Shown piece after piece: positions 12,906 to 24,530 of a stretch of DNA of 64,000 nucleotides. The stretch is from assembly GCF_022581195.2 (NCBI RefSeq), contig NC_061466.1, positions 3,286,001 through 3,350,000 on the forward strand, given 5' to 3'. Under the pieces are notes generated by a model, which searched no databases, had not been told where the DNA came from, and saw only the letters and a list, made by a program, of their open reading frames with translations. This DNA is from Helicoverpa zea. Taxonomy: Eukaryota > Arthropoda > Insecta > Lepidoptera > Noctuidae. The first letter of the stretch is position 1. Each line of letters starts with the position of its first letter. Made by a program: the position numbers and the translations under genes.

Positions 12906-13087
12906 GTTATCACTTTATCACTTGCTATGAACTATGGTTATCACTTGCTATGAATGCACTTGCTAGGTCGTGATGTCGCTGAATTATTCAAAAATAGGTA
13001 GTCCTGCATGTCCATAAATATACAGACCATAACAGATGCAAATCTGGTAATCACTGATGTAGTTTCGCGGTGGCCGGGACATCTATA

Positions 13088-13550
13088 GGCCTATTCAGAC
13101 CTAAGCGGTATTCGCTACCGTCTACGGCAGAGAAAACCCTGTGGATATGCGGTAATATGACTGTTCAGACCTAAGCGGTATTCGCTACCACCTGCGACAG
13201 AGAAAACCCAGTGGGTATGCGATAATATTACTGTTGATGTTCGGGACGTATGCCGCTGCTGCCGCGCGGTATGTACTTCTACCCACAGCGGCAGTGAATA
13301 TCGCTAGGTCGCTCTAGCCGCGGTAGGTATAGTTATTGGCACGGATATTGAGCCCTGACCTTAACCTGCGCAGAAGCCATTTATTGGTTTATTGCCTTGT
13401 GTACAGTGCGCAAAGCGATCCCCACTCTTCCGCCGAGAGCTCAATATCCGTGCCGGTAACTATACTTGATACTAAATACCTGAGCGAAACCCGTGCGGTA
13501 TCTACCTCTACCCACAGCGGCAGCGAATATCGCTCAGGTTTGAATTGGCC
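13088..13550. mobile_element. Fold-back element with 70-bp internal tandem repeat
   Basis: The left arm 'ggcctattcagacctaagcg' is inverted at the right end ('cgctcaggtttgaattggcc'), and 'cccacagcggcag' blocks also recur. Near the left end about 70 bp is tandemly duplicated (starting at 13091 and 13161). A second small fold-back element sits inside at 13338-13454. No coding content. Confidence 0.6.
13338..13454. mobile_element. 117-bp MITE nested in a fold-back element
   Basis: The left end ggcacggatattgagc is the exact inverse of the right end gctcaatatccgtgcc (16 bp). It lies inside the larger fold-back element at 13088-13550. Confidence 0.65.
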
Positions 13551-14504
13551 TTAAATACCGAAACTGCAGTAGATACCAATGATTCGAAAATGGTGATTAT
13601 GGAGGAGCCTATCTCCTAGGTGATAGGGGATACCCTCTGGAGGTAAGAAGTAGGCTAATATTGAACATAATAAAATATATAAATTAAAACAAAGATAGTA
13701 AACAAATATTTTAATATTAGTCCTCATATGATGTACCAAACATTATCATCATCCTCCTGCACCAATTCAATTTGAGGTGGGCTGGGCGCAGCATGTTTTT
13801 ACACGTCTTTCCAATTTCTCGCACCACCTGAAACTAAATAAATATAATAAATGTATAATTTTAACCCCATACTTAAATCCATCAACTCATGGAGAACAAA
13901 AATACAATGAAGTCGACAGTAAAACAAGGAACACAGTTGAACGGCAATATCTTATATTATTATACACAGATATTATTCACATTTACCTGTAAACGGTTCC
14001 TATCGCATTAAAACTATTTGTAACTGGATCCAAGCTTTGTTTTTGGTTTCGTTCGTGGTCCCATCCGTTTTTTGTTTAATATTGTGTCTCTATGAGACGT
14101 CAGCAATTTCACTAGCTTGTCTTTTTCTTCTGCAAGAAAGGTTTATCCTCGTTTTCTCTTCTCTGCCAAAATAAACGTATCTATTCAACAATAATAAACC
14201 CAAAATTAACCTCACTCTATGTACACATACACATCAGTCAATTTGACAAACGCGCGAATGACATAGGTAAAAATTCACCTATAGAAAACCTCTTTACTGT
14301 TTTATTGCATAAAACATAGCGTAATGTAGTTTAAGTTAAATTAAAATAACATCACAAGAAAAAAAACTCACAGGCTTTAGTAATATATACTCGATAGACG
14401 TTTATTTCTTAAGAAGTAAAGAAAAATCATTTTATCGATAAAATATCGACTTTGCATTATCGTTTGTAGAACTAGTAATCTGTCACTTACTTAAGGGATC
14501 CATG

Positions 14505-14614
14505 TACAAGTGTGGTGAAAATGAATTTAGGTAGGTGTCAAATTGGGAGGGGTCCTTATTAAAAGTAGCTTTTAGATAGGGAAACGGTAAGAGGTTGTTG
14601 GTGAAAACGGGCAT
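14505..14614. repeat. Partial TTTTCACCAAC-family MITE end
   Basis: The right end 'ttggtgaaaacgggcattag' plus an inner 'gggaggggtcctta' block match the left terminal part of the copy at 63314-63504. It may be the missing far end of the split copy that begins at 11309. Confidence 0.5.
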
Positions 14615-17600
14615 TAGTCCAAAGATCTGTAAGGAAGGAAGTGACGATAAGATCTTTTTTATTTTCTAATCATTAATTTTAATTACTATTAAACTTCTAT
14701 TATTCCAAAACAAACAAGAGATACGCGTAAATAAGTTGTTATATAACCGGTTGCTCAAATTTGATGCTCACGAGCACAGCCAGTGATCAAAGAATTAGGA
14801 TCCTGAGATTCACATAAGAGCATTATAAACAAATTCAATCCATCCTGTTGGCGTTCAATAAACATACTTGCCGCTAGAATGACTCATTGAATAATATGAC
14901 GTGAAAAGAAAACGGCCCAAAGTCTGAAGTTGAGTTTTATCAAATTAAAAATGGTTGTAAGATACATTCGATACCATAGGAGCAGAAATATATAAGCTGA
15001 ATGGTAGGTTTTGAATTTACGATTTTAGTACACATGATGTTCATTGATTTGCTTTATTCTTTAGACTCGAGCTTTTAGAGGAGATAAGTGAGCTTTAAAA
15101 CTCGAAAAGCAAAATGCTCAAATCGTTTATAAAGCATCTTCTGGATAAGTGCCAATGTGACAAAAATTTTCATATTCATAATAACCGCTAGCGCTACAGT
15201 GGTGCTACGTCCATGCGTAGCAAAACTGTTGCTACGTTACCTTGCTGCGTAGTCAAAACATGACTACGAATAGAAACTACTACTGCTACGAGTTTACAAT
15301 ATGCAAAGTAAAATTGATCAAATATAGAGGTACATTGATATTCATTGGAATTGTATATGAAAACTGCGATTTAAAAATGAACAAATCCAGTATTATCTTT
15401 AAATGCGATTATATAAAACTTCTGCAAATATTTAGTAGGAAGAGACAACACAGGTGATTAAAGCAATCAAGATTAAATATTTTATATCCGAAGGAGGGTG
15501 CAGGTAAAACCAACGCAGCTGTTTCTAAAAATAGATTAAAAACAACTAGGCAAATTAGCTATCAGATAAAAACATAGCAGGAAGGTTACTATGAGGATAT
15601 TTTTAAAAGAAAAATAAAAGTTGCAGTCATAACAATAAAACAATAAATATTATTTGATTGCAACAAAGATAAAGTAATTGGAACATAAACATGTTGGTCA
15701 TTTAGTTTAGTATTTTTAATAAATACTTTTGTGGTCGCCAATACATTGTTATCTTATCCTTGAGAATAGAATTTAAGTGGTATCACTGTATTGTTCATAC
15801 TTGCGTATTTTGTACGTAGCGGTTTTTGATATCTGGGGAACTACCGACCATTTTTATGATACTGTAATTTATGACCAGATTTAGCACCCCCAAACTAAAG
15901 CTTATCTAGGCATTTTCTTGCGAATCAATGCATGAATAAATATGGTGGATTACTTAAATCCAAAACTTGTAAAGAAGTTTTATTTTCCTCAATTGTTACA
16001 TTTAGCATTGAAAACAATTACCCTAGTGGTGGTTTGTTTACGATTTGAAGAAGGTGGCGGGCAGTGGATGGATGCGAGCTACTCATGACCGGGATGGTTG
16101 GCGTACGTTCAGCAGTAGACGCGGATTTCCATTGGCTGATATGATAATGACCCTAGTGACATCATAAACATTTGAATGGAAACCTTCCTCTATGTATTAG
16201 GGAACTACTTGATATAAGTAACTGTACGTTTTATCCTTATGTGAAGTGGGCCGCAGACTTAGAAAATTGGAGGAAAATACTTAACAATATTATTCGAAAA
16301 TAGTATATTGTAGAGTTAAGAAGACGAATTGGAATTTTTGGCGCCAAGGATCTCAATTTTTCTCAGTAAATACAAAACGGATCAAAATACAACTTGGTTA
16401 CCTGAAAGTTCATGATATAAACCTTATTCTGTTAGACGTAGAAACATGATTAGGTAACTTTTATAACAGAGTAAAATATATCAAACATACCTCTTTTTAA
16501 AAAGAGATTCACATATTATGGGCAGACGGGACCGATTTAAGCCTCTTAACTTTTTTAGTAGTTGAGTATATACATACTCTTTAAAATTGTAGAAGGAATT
16601 TTTATCAAATTATCATTTCTAAATAATAAAATTACAAAACCATTTTGTCGCTTATGACTTTTAGTTATAAGCTAGCGTGCGTATTGTTATCCTCGCCCCG
16701 CTCAGACGCTCCGACCCCTTTTGGCACCTTAGATGCGCGTGCCGGTTATGGAATTATTGTTGATCAATTCGTCGCCTTAACATTTCTAAGGAAACTCCTG
16801 AAACCACTCCACTAGAATTATTATTACATGGTAACTGGTTAGTAATCTGTGTGTACGAGTCACAATTTGTTAACCTTTTTGTAAAATGTCGACATTTCTC
16901 TATTGAAGAAATAATTGAAGATTTTAACATATTAACTTACTGTTTATTAATTAATAGCTGTTAGATATGGTGAAGAAACAAAAAAATCCTGAAAAATATG
17001 TAGTTTTTAGCTATATTTTTTTGGTATTATTATATCGATCAATTAAAGCGTTCATCGAAGTATGTCTGAAGGAATGCAGTGGTGTAAAGATTTAGCAGGA
17101 TATGTTTGAAAGCAAAAACAGGCATTCGATGAAAAAATCGTTAGGTAATTAAAAAATGAAAGCGGTAAAGGTAGGAAAGAAGCTGGCGAAAGATTAATTA
17201 TAAAATGAAAGCGTATCGACACATACACCTCAATACACACACCTAGTATGTGATACGCTTCTCCAGCTTCTTTCCTATCTTTTTTACTCTCACTAGTTCA
17301 CTTTTAGTATGACTGTATGTTGGATAGAAAAGAACATGAACAAGATACCTAGTTGAAAAGTTTGTCTGGAATTTGGGGCATCTATTCTGATGCTGCTTGA
17401 CTAAAAGTATCAAAACTTTTATGCAGGTGGAATGATACAATACAAGCTTCTTCAGAATAAAATATGGGTCCTAATCAGGCCAGTAGCAATTGCTGCAGTA
17501 CGAGTCCTACTCACACACATAAAAACAAAGAAAATATATTTGTATACAATTAAGACAAACCAAAAAAGGAATCCAAACAAGAAACTGCAAGTTTTAATCT

Positions 17601-17802
17601 ATTGCACCCCAAGTATGCAACACTCTGATTCAAGGGAATCTTATCTCGACTATCTTATGTCAATAACATCAGCAAATGAGTGATTATTTTGAAATTATTG
17701 ACGAATATTCATAAAAAATATACTTTCAAGCTAATCGATGTAAATCAGTGTTTTTTTAATCAAACTGATAATCTGTCGTGAATAATATCCAAACCAGAGG
17801 CG
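14615..17802. other. Intergenic, nothing coding recognised
   Basis: AT-rich. It contains a ctacg-rich repeat patch (15185-15265), a decayed LINE tail (16050-16150) and a short foldback around 17170-17280 ('ggaaagaagctgg' / 'ccagcttctttcc'). No exon with plausible splice sites was found. Confidence 0.4.
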
Positions 17803-17838
17803 TATAAATAATAGTGCAATCAATTATTTGATATCAGT
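17803..17838 (+). promoter_or_regulatory. Core promoter of the large mucin gene
   Basis: TATAAATA at 17803-17810 is followed 31 nt later by TCAGT (17834-17838), the arthropod initiator consensus. The start codon follows at 17857, giving a very short 5' untranslated leader of about 20 nt. Spacing and motifs fit a strong tissue-specific TATA/Inr promoter, as expected for an abundant secreted gut protein. Confidence 0.7.
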
Positions 17839-17856
17839 TTCAGTGCAATCTTTTAA

Positions 17857-20800
17857 ATGAAAGGTAAGTGGAGGCTGGAATACCATATTTCACTTACTGT
17901 ATTCATTCATACCATAAAATGTAACACCCTTCCGTTCTCGAAATAGTAGCTAGTAAAGATAAACAGGTGAAAAATAGAATCTTCAAAGTTACATAACTCA
18001 TTTAAGTGATACCTTAAAAAGCTAGTGTTTATTTTTAGTGCCAATAATTGTTTTTTTAATGGTATTTGTTCTGGAAAGATTTCTAGATCGTCATCATGTT
18101 TTTATCTGCAAACGTTTCCGCGACACTGATTTGAATATTTTTTCATTGATACTAATCTTTAAGCCACAATAGTGCCTACTGGTGATAAATACCTCTTTTG
18201 ATAATTAATTGTGAAAGTATTATTTCCTTTGTTTTTTCATCTTCGCATGATTCAGTTATTAGTTTTAATTAGATTCTTAGCTTATTATCATTATGATAAT
18301 GAATTTATGAATCAAATCAAACAAGACTGCTAAATTAATTCAACTATGAAAACTAACTGGGGCTTACATTTTAGACTTTAGAAAATTTTGAAAATTAAAA
18401 ATCTCTCATTCGTCCCTGAAAAAACTTTGTCATTCTAATTAAACATACTTGATAAAATTATAAATATTAAAACAGTAAGATACATTTACATTGAAAATAT
18501 GGTAAAAGATATGAAACTCCAATTTCTTACAATCGACGCATGATCTTGGTAAAGAACTTTGATTCATGATAATGATTTAATTAATCACTACTGATTTTTG
18601 TCGCACCCAAGAATATCTAAGTATGTTTGCAAAACTCGAATGATGGTTTAGCGTATGTTTTAGTATTTGATACAATATTAATGATAATATCTCTATAAAT
18701 AACGGAAACGATAACTACCGCGATTGTTTTGACTAATTGAAATATCAAAGTCCGGTTAAATATATGCAACTCTTTTTTAATACTGTGCTTTTCTTAATAA
18801 ATACTTAAATTACTATAGATTTAGTGCGCTTTTACACCAGTGGGTTCTATCGCGCGTATTCGTTCAAGGTTTTGTGTGCAACACATTCCATAAGGCAAAA
18901 AATACGTCGGGTGCTTCCAGCAGCGATTGTTGAACCGGTAGTTGTACGGAAATTCCGCTTATGTGAAAACACCCTTGCAGTTCGTGGGGGGTACAGTCTA
19001 GTAAAGATATTGGAATAACATTGCGAATAACTATTATATTGACTTGTAGATAGTTAGTATAATTCTTACAAGGAAATTAGACGCAAAATCACAAAATAGC
19101 ATATTGATATCTAATTAAAGATATGATCTTTTCATACTGTTATCTATAGCGTCCACCTTGCACGTATATATCAGTCATGCTTATCAGTTCCGAAAGGACC
19201 GCCAATTTTACGATTTATCATATGTAATTACCTACTGATATTGAGGTATTAACAGTAAGTTTTTTTTCCAGACGCAGTAATATTACTGCTATGTGCAATC
19301 GCACTAGCAGATGGTTTTAACCATGAACTTCTCTCAAATTCCCGCTCATGTAACTGCAACCCGTCTGAGGCGCAACAGATCTGCGAAGCTAATTACGGTA
19401 AAGATGATGTATTAATAGCACATGAAAACTGTGACAAATTCTACAAATGTGCTAATGGAAAACCGTTTCCCTACAAATGCCCAAACAATCTTTTATACGA
19501 CCCGTACAAAGAAGAATGTGAATGGCCATGGTTGGTTGACTGTGGTGACAGACCCATTTCTGAGGGATCGGACCAGGAAGATGGCGGCGTAGACAACGAT
19601 AACAACGATAGCAATGATAATAACGACGTCGACGATGGTTGGACCTGTAACTGCAACCCCAGTGAAGCACCATCTATTTGTGCAGCTGAAGGTTCTAGCG
19701 GTGTCCTTGTTGCTCACGAAAACTGTGATCAGTTCTACATGTGCGATGCAGGCAGACCAGTAACCTTCGATTGCCCACCAACTTTGATGTACGATCCGCA
19801 CCGAGAAGAATGCTACTGGCCTCATGAAGTAGACTGTGGTGACCGAGGCATTTCGGAACCAGGCAATGATCAAGGCAATGACAATGATGGCAATGATAAT
19901 AATAGCAGCAATGAACAAGGTGGTGTATGCAATTGCAATCCAGAAGAAGCTCCAGCTATCTGCGCCAGTCCTGGTTCAGAGGGTGTTCTGGTAGCACATG
20001 AGAATTGTGAAAAGTACTACATATGCAACCACGGCAGACCAGTCGTTGCTTCATGCTCGGGAAACTTGCTATTTAACCCTTACACAAATGAATGTGGCTG
20101 GCCGAGGGATGTTGATTGTGGAGACAGAATTGAACCCGGCTGTACCGGTTGCAACGATAACAATAACAATGATGATGATGACAGTGACTGCGATGGCGAT
20201 GATCCAGTTCCACGTCCAGCTGATAATGATGATAGTGAAAGTGCTGATATCGATGACTTACCACCACCTGGTGATGATGCTTCGGTACGTCCACCAGTTG
20301 ACGAAGGGACATGTAATTGCAATCCTGAACAGGCACCTTCAATTTGCGCAGAAGACGACTCTGATGGCGTCCTAGTCGCTCATGAAGATTGTAACAAATT
20401 CTACAAATGCCACAACGGTAAACCGGTTGCTCTGTATTGTCCCGGCAGCCTGTTGTACAACCCCAACACTGAACAATGTGACTGGCCAGAAAAAGTTGAC
20501 TGTGGAGACAGGGTAATCCCTGATCCTGAAGATAATAACAACAACGACAGTAGTGGTGGCAACAATGACGGAGGTAATGATGGCGGTAACGACGGTGGCA
20601 ACGGAGGAGGTGGCAACTGTGACCCTAGTGAAGCTCCTGCTATTTGCGCAGAAGATGACTCGGAAGGCGTTTTGGTAGCACACGAAAACTGTAACCAATT
20701 CTACAAGTGTTCTGGAGGCAAACCCGTGGCATTGTTGTGCCCAGGAAATCTTTTGTTCAACCCCAACACTGATCAATGTGATTGGCCATGGGAAGTAGAC

Positions 20801-23800
20801 TGTGGAGACAGAATTATCCCAGATCCTGATCAAAAACCTGACCCTGAGGACTCCAGCGAAGATAGCAGCGCTGACATCGATGACCTACCTCCACCTGGTG
20901 ATGACGTTACTACCCGACCCCCAGGTACATGTAACTGTAACCCTGAAGAAGCACCTTCCATCTGTGCTCAAGACGGTTCGAACGGCACACTTATCGCTCA
21001 TGAAGACTGCAACAAATTCTACATTTGCGATCACGGAAAACCCGTCGCTCTCTCTTGTCCCGGAAACTTACTGTACAATCCTTACACCGAAAAGTGTGAC
21101 TGGCCAGAAAATGTTGAATGTGGGGACCGAGTTACCCCAGACCCAGACGCTACTCCGGCACCTACTGCTGCCCCTACTGCAGCACCCACTGCGGGACCCA
21201 CTGCAGCACCCACTGCGGGACCCACTGCGGCTCCTACTGCGGCTCCCACTGCGGCTCCCACTGCGGCTCCCACTGCGGCTCCCACTGCTGCACCAACACG
21301 GCCACCAATCGACGAAGGAACATGCAACTGCAATCCTGGTGAAGCACCTTCCATTTGTGCTCAAGACGGCTCTAACGGCACACTTATCGCTCACGAAGAC
21401 TGCAACAAATTCTACATTTGCGACCACGGAAAACCCGTCGCTCTCTCTTGTCCCGGAAACTTGCTGTACAATCCTTACACCGAAAAGTGTGACTGGCCAG
21501 AAAATGTTGAATGTGGAGACCGAGCCACCCCAGACCCAGAAGCCACTCCGGTACCTACTGCTGCCCCTACTGCAGCACCCACTGCGGGACCCACTGCAGC
21601 ACCAACTGCGGGACCCACTGCAGCACCCACTGCAGGACCCACTGCAGCACCCACTGCAGCACCCACTGCGGCTCCCACTGCTGCACCAACACGGCCACCA
21701 ATCGACGAAGGAACATGCAACTGCAATCCTGGTGAAGCACCTTCCATTTGTGCCGAGGATGGCTCTGACGGCATTCTAATCGCTCACGAAGACTGCAACA
21801 AATTCTACATTTGCGACCACGGTAAACCCGTTGTTCTGTCTTGCCCAGGAGACCTGTTGTACAATCCTTACACCGAACAGTGTGACTGGCCAGAAAAAGT
21901 TGAATGCGGGGACAGACTGATCCCAGATCCCGAACAAAAACCCGATCCTGAAGACTCGGGCGATGATAGCAGCGCAGACATCGATGACCGTCCTCCACCT
22001 GGTGATGACGTCACTACCCGACCCCCAGGTACATGCAATTGTAACCCTGAAGAAGCACCTTCCATCTGTGCTCAAGACGGCTCTAACGGCACACTTATCG
22101 CTCACGAAGACTGCAACAAATTCTACATTTGCGACCACGGAAAACCCGTCGCTCTCTCTTGTCCCGGAAACTTACTGTACAATCCTTACACCGAAAAGTG
22201 TGACTGGCCAGAAAATGTTGAATGTGGAGACCGAGTTACCCCAGACCCAGACGCTACTCCGGCACCTACTGCTGCCCCTACTGCAGCACCCACTGCGGGA
22301 CCCACTGCAGCACCCACTGCGGGACCCACTGCGGCTCCTACTGCGGCTCCCACTGCGGCTCCCACTGCGGCTCCCACTGCGGCTCCCACTGCGGCTCCTA
22401 CTGCTGCACCAACAAGGCCGCCAATCGACGAAGGAACATGCAACTGTAATCCTGGTGAAGCACCTTCCATTTGTGCCGAGGATGGCTCTGACGGCATTCT
22501 AATCGCTCATGAAGACTGCAACAAATTCTACATTTGCGACCACGGCAAACCCGTCGTTCTGTCCTGCCCCGGAAACCTTTTGTACAACCCTTACACTGAA
22601 CAATGTGATTGGCCAGAAAACGTTGAATGTGGAGACCGAGTGACCCCAGACCCAGATGCAACTCCTGCACCTACTGCTGCCCCTACTGCGACACCGACGG
22701 CTTCACCCACTGCAGCACCCACAGCGGGACCCACTGCAGCACCCACTGCGGCTCCCACTGCGGCACCAACCACACGGCCGCCAATCGACGAAGGAACATG
22801 CAACTGTAATCCTGGTGAAGCACCTTCTATCTGTGCAGAAGATGGTTCAGATGGCATTCTAATCGCTCATGAAGAATGCAACAAATTCTACATTTGCAAC
22901 CACGGTAAACCCGTCGTTCTGTCCTGCCCCGGAAACCTTTTGTACAACCCTTACACTGAACAATGTGATTGGCCAGAAAACGTTGAATGTGGAGACCGAG
23001 TGACCCAAGACCCAGATGCAACTCCTGCACCAACTGCAGCACCTACTTCGACAACCACTGTTGCACCAACTGCAGCGCCTTCTACGACAACAACTGTCGC
23101 ACCAACTGCAGCACCTACTACGACAACTACTGTTGCACCAACTACGACAACCACTGTTGCACCAACTGCAGCACCTACTACGACAACCACGGTTGCACCA
23201 ACTACGACAACCACGGTTGCACCAACTGCAGCACCTACTATGACTACCACTGTTGCATCTACTGCGGCACCAACTGCTGCACCCACTGCAGCACCAACTG
23301 CGGCACCGACACCCGATGACAGTGATTGTGATGAAGACAACAATGGAGGCGATGACACATGCAACTGTAATCCAGACGAAGCTGCATCAATTTGCTCCGT
23401 GGGTAACTCGGACGGTATTCATGTAGCTCATGAGAACTGCAATTGGTTCTACAAATGCGATAACGGCAGACCTGTTCCATTTAGATGTCCCTCGGGTCTA
23501 ATGTATAATCCATACACACAAATATGTGACTGGCCATGGGATGTTGAATGTGGTGATAGAGTAATTGCTGACAATGATGACGATGATTCAAGTGAAGAAG
23601 ATAACGACAATGATAACGACAGTGGTGTTGTTGGTCCTTGCAATTGCAATCCAGAAGAAGCTCCCGCAATTTGCGCAGCTGAAGGATCTAATGGCGTACA
23701 GGTTGCTCATCAGAATTGTAACCAATACTACATGTGCGACAATGGAAGACCAGTAGCTTTCACTTGCAACGGGTTCCTTCTATACAACCCCTACACTCAG

Positions 23801-24379
23801 CAGTGCGATTGGCCTCACCTCGTGGAGTGTGGAGACAGAGTGATTCCAGAACCCGGTGATGAGGATGATGAAGACTGCGACGACGATGATGATAACAGCA
23901 ACAATATAATCAATGACGATCCTAGCCAGGCTCCAGCCATCTGCGCTGACAGTGGTTCTCAGGGAGTACTTGTAGCACATGAGAACTGCGACCAATATTA
24001 CATTTGTGATGGAGGCAGGCCCGTAGCGCGACCGTGCCAGGGTGGACTTCTCTACAATCCGCTAACTCAGTACTGCGACTGGCCAGGAAATGTCAACTGC
24101 GGTGACAGGATTATCCCTGATGACTGCGCCTGTAATCCCAGAAATGCGCCCAGACTGTGCAGTAAGCCAGACTCCGAAGGAAGCTTGGTAGCACACGAAA
24201 ATTGTAATCAGTTCTATATTTGTGCCCACTCAGTCCCTGTAGAACATTTCTGCCCTGTTGGCTTATACTACAACATTGAGCTAGAATTGTGCGACTGGGC
24301 ACAGAATGTCAACTGTGAAAACAGAAATCTGCCATCTCTCAACAAACATTGGGAGTCTCGTCAAACTCTTAGGAAATAA
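17857..24379 (+). CDS. Peritrophic-matrix mucin with 15 chitin-binding domains
   Basis: Exons are 17857-17863 and 19272-24379, giving 1704 residues. Exon 1 encodes only ATG AAA G; the split codon restores MKDAVILLLCAIALADG, a clear signal peptide, so this start is preferred to any later one. Fifteen peritrophin-A (CBM14) domains start near residues 29, 128, 222, 350, 452, 556, 687, 818, 924, 1059, 1179, 1366, 1459, 1560 and 1621. Each has six cysteines spaced x15, x5, x9, x12, x7 and ends in a C-DWP-ECGDR-like block. Thirteen domains add an upstream CNC (domain 15 has CAC), giving eight cysteines; domain 5 keeps one extra Cys and domain 14 none. Linkers are acidic Asp/Asn/Ser or Pro-Thr-Ala repeats suited to O-glycosylation. 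Inferred role: a secreted chitin-cross-linking mucin of the midgut lining, of the insect intestinal mucin type. No catalytic domain or membrane anchor. The C-terminus reads LNKHWESRQTLRK, as in the paralogue at 31-35 kb. Confidence 0.93.
20923..23130 (+). repeat. 1104-bp tandem duplication inside the mucin exon
   Basis: The text around 20923 (ccaggtacatgtaactg) recurs at 22027, an offset of exactly 1104 bp or 368 codons. Each unit holds three chitin-binding domains (6-8 and 9-11) plus a Pro-Thr-Ala linker. The units are nearly identical at DNA level, including silent sites, which points to recent duplication or ongoing gene conversion. Smaller periods are nested inside: a 12-15 bp 'cccactgcggct' repeat in the linkers, and an Asp-rich block repeated at about 20820 and 21920. 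Confidence 0.9.
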
Positions 24380-24524
24380 TCGATGTATAATAAGTTTAAA
24401 TTATAACTGTGTCGTTCTGATTAAAAATGCAATGTCAGTATTTATATATAGTCATTATTTAGATATTTAAAATTTAACAGTATTGTTTTCTGTTTGCCTT
24501 TATTTTGGATTTGGAATATCAAAA

Positions 24525-24530
24525 AATAAA
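24525..24530 (+). terminator. Poly(A) signal of the large mucin gene
   Basis: AATAAA lies 146 nt after the stop codon in AT-rich sequence, a normal distance for an insect transcript. Confidence 0.6.

Noticed and set aside
19452..24302. Many long open frames antisense to, or in other frames of, the large mucin (such as 21082-21354, 22951-23364)
   Set aside because: They arise from the repetitive Pro-Thr-Ala and Asp/Asn codons, give low-complexity Val-Gly-Ala or Leu-Arg text, and lack domains or splice signals.
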